A program made the position numbers and the translations under genes. A DNA stretch of 64,000 bases from Corynebacterium epidermidicanis (GTDB lineage: Bacteria; Actinomycetota; Actinomycetes; Mycobacteriales; Mycobacteriaceae): the NCBI RefSeq assembly GCF_001021025.1, contig NZ_CP011541.1:2108001-2172000 (forward strand), read 5' to 3'. The notes under the pieces are model-generated. The model ran no database searches, was not told where the DNA came from, and saw nothing but the letters and a program-made list of their open reading frames with translations. Shown piece by piece: positions 47,360 to 62,772 of the stretch (position 1 is the stretch's first letter; each line of letters starts with the position of its first letter).

Positions 47360-47839
47360 TTAAGGGTGAAGTGCCCACCTTGTAAATGGCCTGCGCCACA
47401 ACCAGACCGCCATCCCTAAGAATAGAAGATCTCGAACAATGGCTAGGAAGGGGGAGGTGGGTTCGGCTGAAACATCCGGCGAAAAGCAGCCGCAGTTGAT
47501 CTGCAGACCACGCACCCACGCCGAACCGATCCCCAGTAGGAAACACACCATGAACAGCCCGGTTACCGCAGCGTTCAGACGCAGAAACAGCCCTACCGCC
47601 AGCAGTAAACCCAGCGCAAACTCCACCGGAGGCAGTGTCTGCGCAATAAAGCCCTCAACCGCAGGCGGGAATAACTGATATGCCATTACCGACTGCCGAA
47701 AACCCATCGGGTCCATCATCTTTATGGTGCCACTGGTCAGCCAAACCGCAGCCAGTCCAAATCGACACAACGCATCAATCACACTCAGCGCGCTGTCGAA
47801 CAGGCTTCTCGACGCCACTTGCGCTTCCAGTCTCACCAT
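47360..47839 (-). CDS. MauE/DoxX-family membrane protein
   Basis: A 159-residue protein with four transmembrane helices. It has the family GLAAVWLTSGTIKMM segment near helix 1 and NCGCFSPD with a Cys pair facing outward. ATG at 47839 is chosen because the longer frame adds a charged tail without a ribosome site. MauE/DoxX proteins work with periplasmic thiol oxidoreductases, consistent with the DsbA-like gene 36 bp downstream (same strand). Confidence 0.82.
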   Translation of the reverse strand: MVRLEAQVASRSLFDSALSVIDALCRFGLAAVWLTSGTIKMMDPMGFRQSVMAYQLFPPAVEGFIAQTLPPVEFALGLLLAVGLFLRLNAAVTGLFMVCFLLGIGSAWVRGLQINCGCFSPDVSAEPTSPFLAIVRDLLFLGMAVWLWRRPFTRWALHP

Positions 47840-47991
47840 AGGCCATACCTTAGCCCACGCACGGAGTAAATCTAGCTGCGAACAGGGAATTTGTAGCAAA
47901 TCCCACTGAAGTTCTCCAGCTCCTCTGTGCCACGAGCTACGGTGCCACCATTATTTCATTGACATGACAGCAATGTCTAGGGATGTTTCAG

Positions 47992-49653
47992 CTAGGAAGC
48001 TCCCAAGACATCGCTAACCAAAGCTTGTGCTTGCTCTTGCACTAGCTTGAGGTGCTCTGCACCTTGGAAAGATTCGGCATAGATCTTGTACTTGTCTTCA
48101 GTACCGGACGGCCGAGCGGCAAACCAGGCACTGGCGGTGGTGACTTTCAACCCACCAATAGCTGCGCCGTTGCCAGGCGCTTCCGTGAGCTTAGCTGTGA
48201 TCGGTTCGCCGGCCAGCTCGGTGGCAGAAACCTGCTCGGGGCTAAGCTTCTTCAGCACGGCTTTCTGTTCCCGGTTGGCTTCTGCGTCGGTGCGCGCGTA
48301 CGCCGGCGCGCCATATTCCGCCGCCAATTCGGCATAGCGCATCGACGGCGTCTTGCCCGTCACCGCGAGGATTTCAGCCGCCAACAAATTCAGAATCAGA
48401 CCGTCCTTGTCGGTAGACCAGACATTTCCGTCAAGCCGCAGGAACGAGGCCCCAGCGGACTCTTCACCACCGAACCCGATATCGCCGGAGATCAGCCCCG
48501 GAACAAACCATTTGAACCCAACCGGCACTTCAACCAATTTCCGGCCAAGGGCAGAGACAACGCGGTCGATCATCGACGAGGAAACCAGGGTCTTCCCCAC
48601 CGCAGTTTCTGCTGCCCAACCTGGGCGATGTGCAAAGAGGTAGTCGATTGCCACCGCGAGGTAGTGGTTAGGGTTCATCAAGCCAGCATCGGGGGTCACA
48701 ATGCCATGACGGTCTGCATCGGCGTCATTGCCGGTTGCGATGTCATACTTGTCGCGGTTGGCGATCAACGAGGCCATCGCATCGGCCGACGAGCAGTCCA
48801 TCCGGATCTTGCCGTCAGTATCGAGCGTCATGAAACGCCAGGTAGCGTCCACATCTGGGTTCACCACCGTGATGTCCAGGCCATGCTTTTCGGCGATGGC
48901 TCCCCAGTAGTCAACTGAAGCCCCACCCATTGGATCCGCCCCGATCCGAATCCCAGCCCGCTTGATTGCCTCAATATCAATGACATTCGGCAGGTCATCA
49001 ATGTAAGAGTCCATGTAGTTGTACCGTCCGGCACGCTCGTCCAGGACGCCACTGACTGGAACACGCATGACGTCTGCTAGCCCCGAACGCAGCAATTCAT
49101 TTGCTCGAGCTGCAATCCAGTCAGTAGCTTCCGTATCAGCTGGCCCGCCATGTGGCGGGTTGTATTTGAAGCCACCATCGCGTGGCGGATTGTGTGAAGG
49201 AGTGATGACGATGCCGTCAGCGCGCCCGGCAGCGGTACCCAGCACGCCCCCCTCCAACGAGGCGTTGTGCGACAAAATAGCATGCGAAACTGCTGGGGTT
49301 GGGGTGTAGCGACCACGGTCGTCGACAAGCACCTCGACGTCGTTAGCGATCAGCACCTCCAAGGCAGAAAGCATGGCCGGCTCGGAGAGCGCGTGGGTAT
49401 CGCGCCCGATGAAGATTGGACCGTCGATGCCCTGTCCGTGGCGGTACTCGACGATGGCTTGGGTGATGGCCAAAATGTGGTTTTCGTTAAACGCGGTGTC
49501 GAGGGAGGAACCCCGGTGGCCCGAAGTGCCAAAAGCCACTTGTTGGTCAGGGTTATCTGCGTCTGGCGTGCGTGTGTAGTAAGCGGCTACCAGCGCTGCG
49601 ATATCGATAAGGTCATTGGATTGAGCTGGTTGCCCAGCGCGTTGATGAGCCAT
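47992..49653 (-). CDS. pgm: Phosphoglucomutase
   Basis: A 553-residue alpha-D-phosphohexomutase interconverting glucose-1- and glucose-6-phosphate. The catalytic serine is in [13 protein letters not shown], the metal loop is [12 protein letters not shown], the sugar loop GFGGEESAG, and the phosphate loop [12 protein letters not shown]. The ATG follows GAGGAGCGCCCC. It feeds trehalose, glycogen and envelope sugar-nucleotide synthesis. Confidence 0.95.
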   Translation of the reverse strand: MAHQRAGQPAQSNDLIDIAALVAAYYTRTPDADNPDQQVAFGTSGHRGSSLDTAFNENHILAITQAIVEYRHGQGIDGPIFIGRDTHALSEPAMLSALEVLIANDVEVLVDDRGRYTPTPAVSHAILSHNASLEGGVLGTAAGRADGIVITPSHNPPRDGGFKYNPPHGGPADTEATDWIAARANELLRSGLADVMRVPVSGVLDERAGRYNYMDSYIDDLPNVIDIEAIKRAGIRIGADPMGGASVDYWGAIAEKHGLDITVVNPDVDATWRFMTLDTDGKIRMDCSSADAMASLIANRDKYDIATGNDADADRHGIVTPDAGLMNPNHYLAVAIDYLFAHRPGWAAETAVGKTLVSSSMIDRVVSALGRKLVEVPVGFKWFVPGLISGDIGFGGEESAGASFLRLDGNVWSTDKDGLILNLLAAEILAVTGKTPSMRYAELAAEYGAPAYARTDAEANREQKAVLKKLSPEQVSATELAGEPITAKLTEAPGNGAAIGGLKVTTASAWFAARPSGTEDKYKIYAESFQGAEHLKLVQEQAQALVSDVLGAS

Positions 49654-50023
49654 GGGGCGCTCCTCACATTCGGTTACGGCGAAAATGACTTGGCCATGCC
49701 ACCAGACAATCGGAGGTCACGGCACGAAGCATTTTCCTGCTACTGACCATCTTTCCTGTATTACCCGGATCTTGCATGGTTACCCGCCGATCGGGGTGAC
49801 TCAGCTATTCCTTCCTTATGCGGTTCCCGCCGGCCTCGAGTCCCGCCGAGCTCGACAGCAAAGATGCAGATTATATGTAAAAAAATTCGGGCGAATACTC
49901 GACAAATACCTGTAGAAACCGGCAGAATGTTAGCCAACTCACCTGATTTTATGCAGCTATGCGCACGCACGTTGGCCTGGCCCATTTTGAAGGTGCTCAT
50001 CACGAATCCACCTAAGGAATCAC
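49654..50023. other. pgm-AGCS intergenic region
   Basis: About 370 bp between divergent genes. A stretch with low G+C near 49860-49900 (TTATATGTAAAAAAATTCG) probably holds the symporter promoter. No gene or clear operator is seen. Confidence 0.5.
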
Positions 50024-51442
50024 ATGTCGTCATTCAACGAGACCCTCAGCACGCTGGATACCTTCGTCTGGGGCCCGCTATTTTTGATCCCGCTTTTGCT
50101 GGGTACTGGCTTGCTCCTTACCGTCAGGCTCCGCGGATTGCAGTTCCGCACCCTTTTTATTGCGCTTCGTCACGGCCTGATCGATCGCAACGACCAAAGC
50201 GGCGAGGGAGATATTTCCAACTACCAAGCACTGACTACCGCTTTGGCGGCAACGGTTGGCGTGGGCAACATCGTTGGCGTGGCCACCGCGATTTCCGTCG
50301 GCGGTCCTGGTTCACTGTTCTGGATGTGGGTGACGGGCCTGGTCGGCATGGCATCGAAATATGCCGAGGCTTTCCTGGGCGTGCGTTTTCGCACGACCGA
50401 CTCGGCCGGCGAGCAGTCTGGTGGCCCGCAGTACTATCTCGAACGAGGGATCAAAGGACCAGTTGGCAAGATCTTGGGGATTTCGTTCACCTTTTTCGCG
50501 ATCATCGCCTCTTTCGGTATCGGCAACCTGACGCAAGCCAATGCCGTCGCGACGGGCATGCATGATGCCTTTGGTATCCAACCCTGGATTTCCGGCGTGA
50601 TCATGTTTGTGTGCCTAGGCGCGGTGCTGCTAGGCGGCGTGCAAGCGATTGGCCGGGTCACTTCGGCTTTTGTGCCGCTGATGATCTTGATCTACGTGGT
50701 GGGCGCAATCGTGGTGCTGTGCATTAACGCCGCTAAGATCCCAGGGGCGTTGGCGCTCGTATTTACGGATGCGTTTACCGGCACCGCAGCAGCTGGCGGG
50801 TTCCTGGGTTCTGGAATCATCCTGGCTTTACAGATGGGTGTGGCACGTGGCATCTTCTCCAATGAGTCCGGCATGGGTTCGGCGTCGATCGCGGCTGCTG
50901 CTGCCAAGACTTCGCATCCGGTCCGCCAGGGCCTCGTTTCGATGACGCAGACTTTCATCGACACCATCATCGTGGTGTCTTTCACCGGCCTGGTCATCAT
51001 CTCCACGGGCACGTGGGATCAAGGCAAGCAAAACGCTGGCACGATGACAGCTGACGCCTTCTCGACGGCACTCCCTGGCCACTGGGGTGGCATGATCGTA
51101 TCGGTCTCGCTGATCTTCTTCGCCTTCTCGACGATCATCGGCTGGTCTTACTACGGCGAACGCTGCATGGAACGACTGTTTGGCCGCCACGGCGCACTGC
51201 CCTATCGTCTCATCTTCACTGTCGTCGTCTTCTTCGGTGCGACCACCGAGCTAGAAACCGTGTGGACGTTGGCAGACCTAGCCAATGGACTGATGGCTTT
51301 GCCGAACCTCATCGGCCTGCTGGTTCTAAGCGGATTGGTGGCTCGGGAAACCCTCGCATACTTGCGTTTTGATCCTAAGTTGCGTGCCAGCCACGAAGAT
51401 GTTGCTGCCTACGTAGCAAACGAAAACAATGGCTGGAAATAG
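50024..51442 (+). CDS. AGCS-family sodium/alanine-type amino acid symporter
   Basis: A 472-residue carrier with about 11 transmembrane helices. Family signatures are LRGLQFRTL, SNYQALTTALAATVGVGNIV, GGPGSLFWMWVTGLVGMA, and SNESGMGSASIAAAAA. It should import alanine or glycine with a cation. It is a single gene without a coupled neighbour. Confidence 0.93.
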   Translation: MSSFNETLSTLDTFVWGPLFLIPLLLGTGLLLTVRLRGLQFRTLFIALRHGLIDRNDQSGEGDISNYQALTTALAATVGVGNIVGVATAISVGGPGSLFWMWVTGLVGMASKYAEAFLGVRFRTTDSAGEQSGGPQYYLERGIKGPVGKILGISFTFFAIIASFGIGNLTQANAVATGMHDAFGIQPWISGVIMFVCLGAVLLGGVQAIGRVTSAFVPLMILIYVVGAIVVLCINAAKIPGALALVFTDAFTGTAAAGGFLGSGIILALQMGVARGIFSNESGMGSASIAAAAAKTSHPVRQGLVSMTQTFIDTIIVVSFTGLVIISTGTWDQGKQNAGTMTADAFSTALPGHWGGMIVSVSLIFFAFSTIIGWSYYGERCMERLFGRHGALPYRLIFTVVVFFGATTELETVWTLADLANGLMALPNLIGLLVLSGLVARETLAYLRFDPKLRASHEDVAAYVANENNGWK

Positions 51443-51488
51443 CAACTAGAGGAAACCAGGCCGACCCAGTCGTATCTTGGTTGTCGCG

Positions 51489-51494
51489 TATAAT
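51489..51494 (+). promoter_or_regulatory. Likely -10 element for the crcB pair
   Basis: A perfect TATAAT ends ten bases before the ATG of the first crcB gene, so transcription would begin within a few bases of the start codon and the message would be nearly leaderless. No fluoride riboswitch consensus was recognised. Confidence 0.55.
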
Positions 51495-51503
51495 TTAAGA
51501 CTT

Positions 51504-51809
51504 ATGAAGGACACCCTCCTGGCAGGAAGTGGCGCCGCTGTAGGCGCTCTCGCCCGCTACGCGCTGGGTGTCCTTATTCCTTCCCCATTGACGCTTCTGG
51601 TAGCGATCAATGCCGTCGGTTGTTTCCTCATCGCACGTTGGAAACCAAGCCCCTTCTGGACCATCGGCGTACTCGGCGGGTTCACTAGCTACAGCGCTTT
51701 CCAGGCCCAATTCTCCCTGCCTTACTTTGCTGCGATGTTGGGAACATGTTTACTTGCGTACCTGTTTGGCGAGCTCACCACTAGTCGGAAACGGCTAACA
51801 CCGTCATGA
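51504..51809 (+). CDS. crcB1: Fluoride exporter CrcB/Fluc, subunit 1
   Basis: A 101-residue four-helix membrane protein starting MKDTLLAGSGAAVGALARYA. It has the INAVGCF and GFTSYSAFQAQ motifs of Fluc channels (the Asn and Thr/Ser pore residues). Two adjacent crcB genes encode a heterodimeric channel that releases fluoride; the second overlaps by 4 bp. Methionine ten codons downstream of an upstream ATG is used because of the TATAAT location. Confidence 0.88.
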   Translation: MKDTLLAGSGAAVGALARYALGVLIPSPLTLLVAINAVGCFLIARWKPSPFWTIGVLGGFTSYSAFQAQFSLPYFAAMLGTCLLAYLFGELTTSRKRLTPS

Positions 51810-52132
51810 ATCCAATGCTGGCTACGCTGTACGTCGCAACGGGTGGCTTCGCAGGCGGGGCCTTAAGATACCAAATGAGCCGTCTCAACCGCCGTTCGTT
51901 CCCCGTGGGCACCTTGCTTTCAAACACCTTGGCCTGCCTAACCTTAGCGACCGTGCTAGGCACCGGGGGCGCGTATCTCGCCCTTGGCATCGGCTTCGCT
52001 GGCGCCTTATCGACGATGTCAACGTTCGTCAAAGAACTCGTTCGATTGGGGCTTAAACATGGAACCATCTACCTATCCGTGACGCTGGTATGCGGCTGGC
52101 TGGGCTTTCAGTTGGGCTTGCTTCTGAAATAG
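51806..52132 (+). CDS. crcB2: Fluoride exporter CrcB/Fluc, subunit 2
   Basis: A 108-residue four-helix membrane protein starting MNPMLATLYVATGGFAGGAL with the GALRYQMSR motif, TLLSNTLAC (pore Asn) and GFAGALSTMSTF. It overlaps crcB1 by ATGA, as expected of the two halves of a heterodimer. Confidence 0.88.
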   Translation: MNPMLATLYVATGGFAGGALRYQMSRLNRRSFPVGTLLSNTLACLTLATVLGTGGAYLALGIGFAGALSTMSTFVKELVRLGLKHGTIYLSVTLVCGWLGFQLGLLLK

Positions 52133-52197
52133 CCAGCCGGAGGCGACACATCTAGCCACCAGTTGAGTGCGGAATTGCGAAGTACGCCAATGAAAAA

Positions 52198-52241
52198 GAC
52201 GAAGATCACGGTCTCAGTAGTCTGAGATCGTGACCTTCGTC
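52198..52241 (-). terminator. Terminator of the rRNA operon
   Basis: Two 20-base arms (GACGAAGGTCACGATCTCAG and its partner) pair with two G-U pairs over a 4-base loop, followed by TCTTTTTC on the minus strand, about 20 bp past 5S. Confidence 0.9.
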
Positions 52242-52260
52242 AATTTTGTTTAGTTTTTTG

Positions 52261-52378
52261 GTCGGCGGTGACCTACTCTCCCACACCCTCCCGGGTGCAG
52301 TACCATCGGCGCTGGTGGGCTTAGCTTCCGGGTTCGGAATGGGACCGGGCGTTACCCCACCGCTGTTGCCACCGACAC
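52261..52378 (-). rRNA. rrf: 5S ribosomal RNA
   Basis: The minus strand reads GGTGGGGTAACGCCCGGTCC, CCCATTCCGAACCCGGAAGC and AGAGTAGGTCACCGCC, the conserved 5S core. Ends are approximate by a few bases. Confidence 0.93.
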
Positions 52379-52464
52379 ATCTTTGTTTGTGTGTGTGGTG
52401 TTGTGTCAGTTACTGCATAGTGGACGCGTGCTTTTTGTTCTTGTTTTGTGTTTGTTGTTGGGTG
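52379..52464 (-). other. 23S-5S spacer with the 3' half of the 23S processing stem
   Basis: The transcript here contains GCACGCGTCCACTATGCAGT, which is complementary to GACGCGAGC and nearby bases in the 16S-23S spacer. Pairing across the 23S gene would form the RNase III processing stem. Confidence 0.7.
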
Positions 52465-57386
<4,922 letters not shown>

Positions 57387-57803
57387 AACGATCAAAATAA
57401 TCAGAACTCAAGAAAAGCCCAACTACCTGACAAAAACAAACAACCAGCAAAAAAAAATTCACTAAATTGTCCAAAAAAAACGTGATGACAAACAGATCCG
57501 ACGAGGAAAAACCCGCCACCACAAAAAATTGAGTACTAATGCTTACACAGACCACTCCTGGCCTGCCGGCACCAACACACAACCAAAAACAAAAAAAGTA
57601 CTTGGCACACTATTGAGTTCTCAAACAACACACGCACACCCCACCAGCAACCACACAACATGGCCACAAAGTAAAGGAGACAGCCAGCAACATGTTTTCC
57701 TACCGCCACACACTCACAAAGCGGGGCGTTGTCGGTCGCGCTGACCCACATAAAGTTACACACCACCCAAACAAAACACAAACACCCAGTTCAGAACACA
57801 AAT
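57387..57803 (-). promoter_or_regulatory. rRNA operon promoter and leader region
   Basis: The leader contains the boxA-like TTTGAGAACTCAATAGTGTG (57611-57630 core), an antitermination and processing signal conserved in actinobacterial rrn leaders. The promoters should lie between it and the murA end; I could not single out hexamers. No protein gene is seen here. Confidence 0.7.
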
Positions 57804-59057
57804 CTAGCTAACGCGTTCCACGTGAGCCCCCAACGAATTGAGCTGCTCTACAAAGTTTGGATAACCACGGTCGATATGGAAGACGTCGTGGACTTCGGTC
57901 ACGGCGTCGGCACGCAAGGCAGCGAGCACCAACCCAGCCCCTGCGCGAATGTCCGAGCTCCACACGGACGTCGAGGAAAGTTGTTCTTTGCCACGCACGA
58001 CCACATGGTGCCCATCTACGGAGGCATCCGCGCCGAGACGCAGGAGCTCGTCGACAAAGCGGAACCGAGATTCAAAGACATTTTCCGTGATTACGGACAT
58101 GCCTTCGGAGACAGTAGCTAGTCCGATGGCCATAGGTTGCAGGTCGGTCGGGAAGCCAGGGAATGGCAGAGTCTGATAGTCGACAGCTTGTGGACGGCCG
58201 GTCATTTTGACTCGGAAGCCCGTCGCGAACGTTTCCACGTCAGCGCCTGCTACCCGAAGTTTTTGAAGTGGCAGGTGCAGGTGACGGGGCGCGATGCCTC
58301 CAACGGTAATGTCGCCACCCGTGATCGCGGCCGCGTATGCCCACGTGCCGGCGACGATTCGGTCCCCAACTACTTCATGCGTGGTTGGGTGCAGCTTCGC
58401 CACCCCTTCGATGGTGATCGTCGACGTTCCGGCTCCTTCAATCCGGGCACCCATTTCGCAAAGCATTTCACAAAGGTCTACGATTTCCGGCTCGCGGGCC
58501 GCATTATCCAAGACTGTGGTGCCTTTAGCGAGCACCGCTGCGGTCAGAATGTTCTCGGTTGCCCCCACCGAAGGGAAGTCAAGCTCAATTCGAGTGCCCA
58601 CGAGCCGTTCCGCAGTGGCCACCACTGCTCCGTGTTGAATGTGCGTCTTGGCGCCGAGCTTCTCCAGACCCGTCTGGTGCATGTCCAGAGGACGGGAACC
58701 GATTGCGTCGCCGCCTGGCAAGGCGACAACCGCTCGCCCACACCGCGAAGTTAGCGGACCAAGCACACATACTGAGGCTCGGAACTGGCGAACGGCATCG
58801 AAGTCCGCGTCGCTCTTGATTTCTGCTGGCGTATCGATGGTGACCACCGAGCCGTCGATGTGCACGGTGCAACCAAGGCCCTCGAGGACGTCTTTCATGA
58901 GCGGGACGTCGAGGATTTCCGGGCAATTCGTGAGCGTGGTGCGGCCTTCCGTCAGCAGCGCAGCTGCCATGAGCTTCAACACGCTATTTTTTGCGCCGGC
59001 TACTCGCACCGTACCGACGAGTCGCGAACCACCAGTGACTAAGAATCGTTCCTTCAC
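57804..59057 (-). CDS. murA: UDP-N-acetylglucosamine 1-carboxyvinyltransferase
   Basis: A 417-residue enzyme for the first committed step of peptidoglycan synthesis. GTG at 59057 gives the usual N-terminus ([20 protein letters not shown]), with the catalytic Lys in GAKNSVLK. The active-site loop reads [11 protein letters not shown], with Asp117 where E. coli has Cys115. The same change in M. tuberculosis MurA gives intrinsic fosfomycin resistance, so this enzyme is expected to be insensitive too. It ends next to the rRNA operon leader. Confidence 0.95.
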   Translation of the reverse strand: MKERFLVTGGSRLVGTVRVAGAKNSVLKLMAAALLTEGRTTLTNCPEILDVPLMKDVLEGLGCTVHIDGSVVTIDTPAEIKSDADFDAVRQFRASVCVLGPLTSRCGRAVVALPGGDAIGSRPLDMHQTGLEKLGAKTHIQHGAVVATAERLVGTRIELDFPSVGATENILTAAVLAKGTTVLDNAAREPEIVDLCEMLCEMGARIEGAGTSTITIEGVAKLHPTTHEVVGDRIVAGTWAYAAAITGGDITVGGIAPRHLHLPLQKLRVAGADVETFATGFRVKMTGRPQAVDYQTLPFPGFPTDLQPMAIGLATVSEGMSVITENVFESRFRFVDELLRLGADASVDGHHVVVRGKEQLSSTSVWSSDIRAGAGLVLAALRADAVTEVHDVFHIDRGYPNFVEQLNSLGAHVERVS

Positions 59058-59119
59058 AAGGCACAAGTCTAAACACATTCCCCCTTCGCCGTCGTCTCGA
59101 TCCAGCTAGCTTAGATGGC

Positions 59120-59692
59120 ATGAGCATTCACCTAACGAAGATCTACACCCGCACCGGCGACGATGGCACCACCGGCCTGTCCAACTTCGAGCGCGTTTCT
59201 AAATCCGATCCCCGACTCATCGCCTACGCCGACACCGAGGAAGCCAACGCGGCCATCGGAACTGTCCTGGCCATCGGTCAGCCGCGCATTGACATCGCCG
59301 ACACCTTGACCCGCATCCAAAACGAGCTTTTCGACGCCGGCGCGGACCTCGCCACCCCCATCGAGGAAAACCCCAAATACCCACCGCTACGGGTAGAGCA
59401 GAGCTACATCGACAGACTCGAAGCAGACTGCGATCGCTTCAATTCCGAGCTCAGCGACCTCACCTCTTTCATTCTGCCGGGCGGTACTCCATGCGCAGCA
59501 CTACTCCACCAGGCCCGCGTGGTCACCCGACGCGCGGAACGCGCAGCTTGGGTCGCCTACGGGGAATTCCCAGACACAACCTCAAAGCTGCCGGCCCAAT
59601 ACCTCAACCGACTCAGCGACCTGCTGTTCATCGTAGGCAGAATCGCAAACGCCGGGGACGATATTCTGTGGGTCCCCGGCGGCAAGCGGTAG
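59120..59692 (+). CDS. ATP:cob(I)alamin adenosyltransferase, PduO type
   Basis: A 190-residue five-helix enzyme that makes adenosylcobalamin. It starts MSIHLTKIYTRTGDDGTTGL with the ATP-binding TRTGDDGTTGL loop and has FILPGGTPCAALLHQARVVT and RRAERAAW, all PduO signatures. It is divergent from murA and convergent with ramA. Confidence 0.93.
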   Translation: MSIHLTKIYTRTGDDGTTGLSNFERVSKSDPRLIAYADTEEANAAIGTVLAIGQPRIDIADTLTRIQNELFDAGADLATPIEENPKYPPLRVEQSYIDRLEADCDRFNSELSDLTSFILPGGTPCAALLHQARVVTRRAERAAWVAYGEFPDTTSKLPAQYLNRLSDLLFIVGRIANAGDDILWVPGGKR

Positions 59693-59698
59693 TTCGTA

Positions 59699-60550
59699 TT
59701 AAGGCAGCGCACCAATCCGACGTGCTGCGTTTACGGCCTCGTAGCGGGTGTGCGCACCAAGCTTGCGCATGACCGAACGCAAGTAACTTTTCACGGTTTC
59801 CGCACCAATACCCATTTCTTCGGCGGCTTCAACGTTGGTGTGCCCGAGGGCAACACAGGCTAAAACGTCCAGCTCGCGCGCAGAAAGCTTCGTGGTTTGC
59901 TTCATTCGGACTGGCGTGACCATTTGATCACAAAGCTCTTCAATTTCCTTGCGGATCGCCTCATCGCCGACGCGGTTGGCGAGCATGCGAAGCTTAGAGT
60001 GGGTGGAGCGAACCTGTTCCCACTCGGCGCCATTCATCACGCGACCGGACTTTGCGCCGAGGGTGGAGCGTCCATCAGGGCGTCGGAAAGCAGCATTGAT
60101 GGCGAGCTCCTGTTCGAGCGCGCGCGCCGTCATTGTTACTTCTTCGATGACCTTGTCGCCGAGGCGAAGTGAAGAATGTACGCCCACATATAGGACGCCA
60201 ACGACGTCGCGGTGAACAATAACGGGGACGGCAACGATTGAATGCAGGCCTTCATCTTGAATTGCGCGGTCGTATTCGTGTGAGATCACGTTCGCGCGAG
60301 TGTAGTCGGACACACCGACGGGACGCTTCGTTGCCAATACCCGACCACCGACGCCGCTTCCTGCCTCAATGATGAGATTTTGCAATGCAGGGGTACGCAA
60401 GCCCACCCAGGCGCTGATCTGCAGCTTCTTCTCAGACGTCACCGTTGCATACATCGTCACCGGAATCCCAGTGGCCGTCTTTAGCGATGTCAGCGCAGCG
60501 CGGATAGCATCTTCATCGTCTTTCAATGTTTGTGCGTCGATCACGTTCAC
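59699..60550 (-). CDS. ramA: LuxR-type regulator RamA
   Basis: A 283-residue regulator with an N-terminal GAF-like domain (GVGGRVLATKRPVGVSDY, VAVPVIVHRDVVGVLYVG) and a C-terminal LuxR helix-turn-helix (LSARELDVLACVALGHTNVE, then MGIGAETVKSYLRSVMRKLG). In C. glutamicum RamA, encoded at the same place before cysK, activates acetate and central carbon genes. The upstream region has two GlxR-like sites. Confidence 0.92.
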   Translation of the reverse strand: MNVIDAQTLKDDEDAIRAALTSLKTATGIPVTMYATVTSEKKLQISAWVGLRTPALQNLIIEAGSGVGGRVLATKRPVGVSDYTRANVISHEYDRAIQDEGLHSIVAVPVIVHRDVVGVLYVGVHSSLRLGDKVIEEVTMTARALEQELAINAAFRRPDGRSTLGAKSGRVMNGAEWEQVRSTHSKLRMLANRVGDEAIRKEIEELCDQMVTPVRMKQTTKLSARELDVLACVALGHTNVEAAEEMGIGAETVKSYLRSVMRKLGAHTRYEAVNAARRIGALP

Positions 60551-60839
60551 TCACAACCTTCCACCCGACTAGGTACACCCATTAGCGCACCACGTTCGTA
60601 ATATTGGGCAGTATAGCCAGACTGCGGGGGTATCCAAAGTTGAGTTTTATGCGTTTTTCTAGCATTCGGGTGCATATTAGGCGGAATGTATTGCATGAAA
60701 ATTCCACTATCAACATGAATAGTATTTCTCATACCTTTTCTACCTGGAGTTTTAGTGAATTGCCCCCATTTATGTGCCCCCGGAAAATATTAAACCCACA
60801 CAAAGCCCACAATTCCGAACCCTCCAACTGGCGAGTTGA

Positions 60840-60855
60840 TGTGATCTAGATCGCG
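60840..60855. promoter_or_regulatory. GlxR-like site 1 (half conserved)
   Basis: TGTGATCTAGATCGCG keeps the TGTGA half and central TA of the GlxR consensus TGTGANNTANNTCACA, with a weak second half. It is 23 bp from the better site 2. Confidence 0.4.
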
Positions 60856-60862
60856 GCACGTT

Positions 60863-60878
60863 TGTGAGCTAAAGCACA
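60863..60878. promoter_or_regulatory. GlxR-like site 2
   Basis: TGTGAGCTAAAGCACA matches the GlxR consensus at all fixed positions but one. GlxR, the cAMP-linked CRP-family regulator, is known to control ramA in C. glutamicum. Confidence 0.65.
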
Positions 60879-61142
60879 AAAAGACAGAGTTGTCTATTTG
60901 CGGCCGACTAGTTAGACTATATTTTTGCTTTGGGAAAGCGTAGACTTGGGCACCAGCAGCCACTGCAGGCTTTCGCAATTTACGTAACCGCTGGTAGCAG
61001 ACTTACTAACGGTCCGCAATGAATTGTAGCAAGCACGTGTCGCTTCGGGAGACTTGTCGCCCCGGTCGGCACACCGCACTGGCGCACTCATAAATTCAAC
61101 TGGTCAAACCCACGAACTGTAACGTCGAATAAGGAGCCTCCC

Positions 61143-62078
61143 ATGGCAAAAATCTTGCAAAATATCGCCGAAGCTATCGGAAACACCCCACTCGTGCGCC
61201 TCAACCGCGTCACTGAGGGCCTCGAAGCCGAAGTTTTGGTCAAGCTCGAGTTCTACAACCCAGCAAACTCCGTGAAAGACCGCATCGGACGCGCCATCGT
61301 GGACGCCGCCGAAGAATCTGGCGAGCTCAAGCCAGGTGGCACTCTCGTTGAAGCGACTTCAGGAAACACCGGCATCGCACTGGCTCTCATCGGTGCTGCT
61401 CGCGGTTACAAGGTTGTGCTCACCATGCCAGAGACGATGTCGAAGGAACGCCGCGTCATGTTGCGCGCCTACGGTGCCGAAATCGTACTCACACCAGGCG
61501 CTGCGGGCATGCAGGGTGCCGTCGATAAGGCAAATGAGATCGTCGCGGAGCGAGACAACGCCATCTTGGCTCGCCAGTTCGCCAACTCCGCAAACCCGGC
61601 CGTGCACCGCGCAACCACCGGACCGGAGATCTGGGATGCCACCGACGGCAAGATCGACATCTTTGTCGCCGGCATCGGCACCGGTGGCACAGTAACGGGT
61701 GCTGGAAGCTACCTCAAAGAGCAAAACGCTAACGTGCAGGTAGTCGGCGTTGAGCCTGCCGATTCCCCACTGCTCACCAGTGGCAAGGCTGGCCCACACA
61801 AGATTCAGGGTCTGGGTGCGAACTTCGTACCAGAGGTACTTGACCGCAAGGTCCTCGACGAAGTACTCACCGTCACCAACGAGGCAGCCGTGGCAACCTC
61901 TCGAAAGATTGCCACCGACGAAGGCATCCTTGGCGGCATTTCCGCTGGCGCAAACGTCTTCGCTGCCCTAGAACTGGCCAAGCGACCAGAAAACAAGGGG
62001 AAGACCATCGTCACAGTCATTCCAGACTTCGGCGAGCGCTACGTCTCCACCCTGCTTTTCGACGACATTCGCGATTAA
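61143..62078 (+). CDS. cysK: Cysteine synthase (O-acetylserine sulfhydrylase A)
   Basis: A 311-residue PLP enzyme. The PLP lysine is in [11 protein letters not shown], the substrate loop TSGNTGIAL and the phosphate loop [10 protein letters not shown]. It combines O-acetylserine with sulfide. A strong terminator separates it from cysE, which supplies O-acetylserine. An AAGGAG site precedes the ATG. Confidence 0.96.
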   Translation: MAKILQNIAEAIGNTPLVRLNRVTEGLEAEVLVKLEFYNPANSVKDRIGRAIVDAAEESGELKPGGTLVEATSGNTGIALALIGAARGYKVVLTMPETMSKERRVMLRAYGAEIVLTPGAAGMQGAVDKANEIVAERDNAILARQFANSANPAVHRATTGPEIWDATDGKIDIFVAGIGTGGTVTGAGSYLKEQNANVQVVGVEPADSPLLTSGKAGPHKIQGLGANFVPEVLDRKVLDEVLTVTNEAAVATSRKIATDEGILGGISAGANVFAALELAKRPENKGKTIVTVIPDFGERYVSTLLFDDIRD

Positions 62079-62095
62079 ACACGCACCTAGAATTC

Positions 62096-62138
62096 TCGCC
62101 CCAATCCGCTTCCTGCGCTGGTTGGGGCGAAATTTTTT
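62096..62138 (+). terminator. Terminator between cysK and cysE
   Basis: TCGCCCCAA pairs perfectly with TTGGGGCGA and is followed by AATTTTTTG. It suggests cysE has its own promoter or depends on read-through. Confidence 0.85.
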
Positions 62139-62175
62139 GTCTGCGTTCGTCAATTCGCTGCTAAAATCAAGCACT

Positions 62176-62772
62176 ATGTTCACAATTGCGCGGATGATCC
62201 GAGAAGACCTTCAGAATGCTCGGGAGCATGATCCCGCGGCTCGTGGCGACGTCGAAAATGCCATCGTATATTCCGGGCTTCATGCCATCTGGTCCCACCG
62301 AGTGGCACACGCCCTATGGGTTCGTGGGCACAAGGGTCCAGCACGCGTACTCGCGCAAGTAACGCGATTCCTCACCGGAATCGAGATCCACCCCGGGGCA
62401 ACGATCGGTCGCCGTTTCTTCATTGACCACGGCATGGGTATCGTGATCGGCGAGACCGCCGAGATTGGCGACGGAGTAATGCTCTACCACGGAGTGACGC
62501 TGGGCGGACAGGTGCTGACGCAGACCAAGCGCCACCCGACCCTTGAAGACGGCGTAGTCGTAGGATCTGGGGCCAAAGTGCTGGGACCGATCACTATCGG
62601 CGCAGGGAGCGCAATCGGCGCCAATGCGGTCGTTACCAAAGACGTTCCACCGAACCATATCGCCGTTGGTATTCCAGCGAAAAACCGCCCTAGGAATCCA
62701 GACGAACAGGTCAAATTGGTGGACCCGGACGCCTACATTACGGGCGGTTTTGCCGCGAACTACGAAATCTAA
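62176..62772 (+). CDS. cysE: Serine O-acetyltransferase
   Basis: A 198-residue left-handed beta-helix acyltransferase. ATG at 62176 gives [20 protein letters not shown], the usual N-terminal helix. Catalytic His and Asp are in [16 protein letters not shown] and the hexapeptide repeats run from ~70 to 165. It makes O-acetylserine for CysK, 97 bp upstream. The stop overlaps the convergent GNAT gene by a few bases. Confidence 0.95.
   Translation: MFTIARMIREDLQNAREHDPAARGDVENAIVYSGLHAIWSHRVAHALWVRGHKGPARVLAQVTRFLTGIEIHPGATIGRRFFIDHGMGIVIGETAEIGDGVMLYHGVTLGGQVLTQTKRHPTLEDGVVVGSGAKVLGPITIGAGSAIGANAVVTKDVPPNHIAVGIPAKNRPRNPDEQVKLVDPDAYITGGFAANYEI

Larger units (their letters stand above)
60551..61142. 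other. ramA-cysK divergent regulatory region
   Basis: About 590 bp, AT-rich, with no gene. It should hold both promoters. Two CRP/GlxR-type sites are at 60840-60855 and 60863-60878. TAGTTAGACTATATTTTTGC near 60908 may include a promoter element. Confidence 0.6.
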
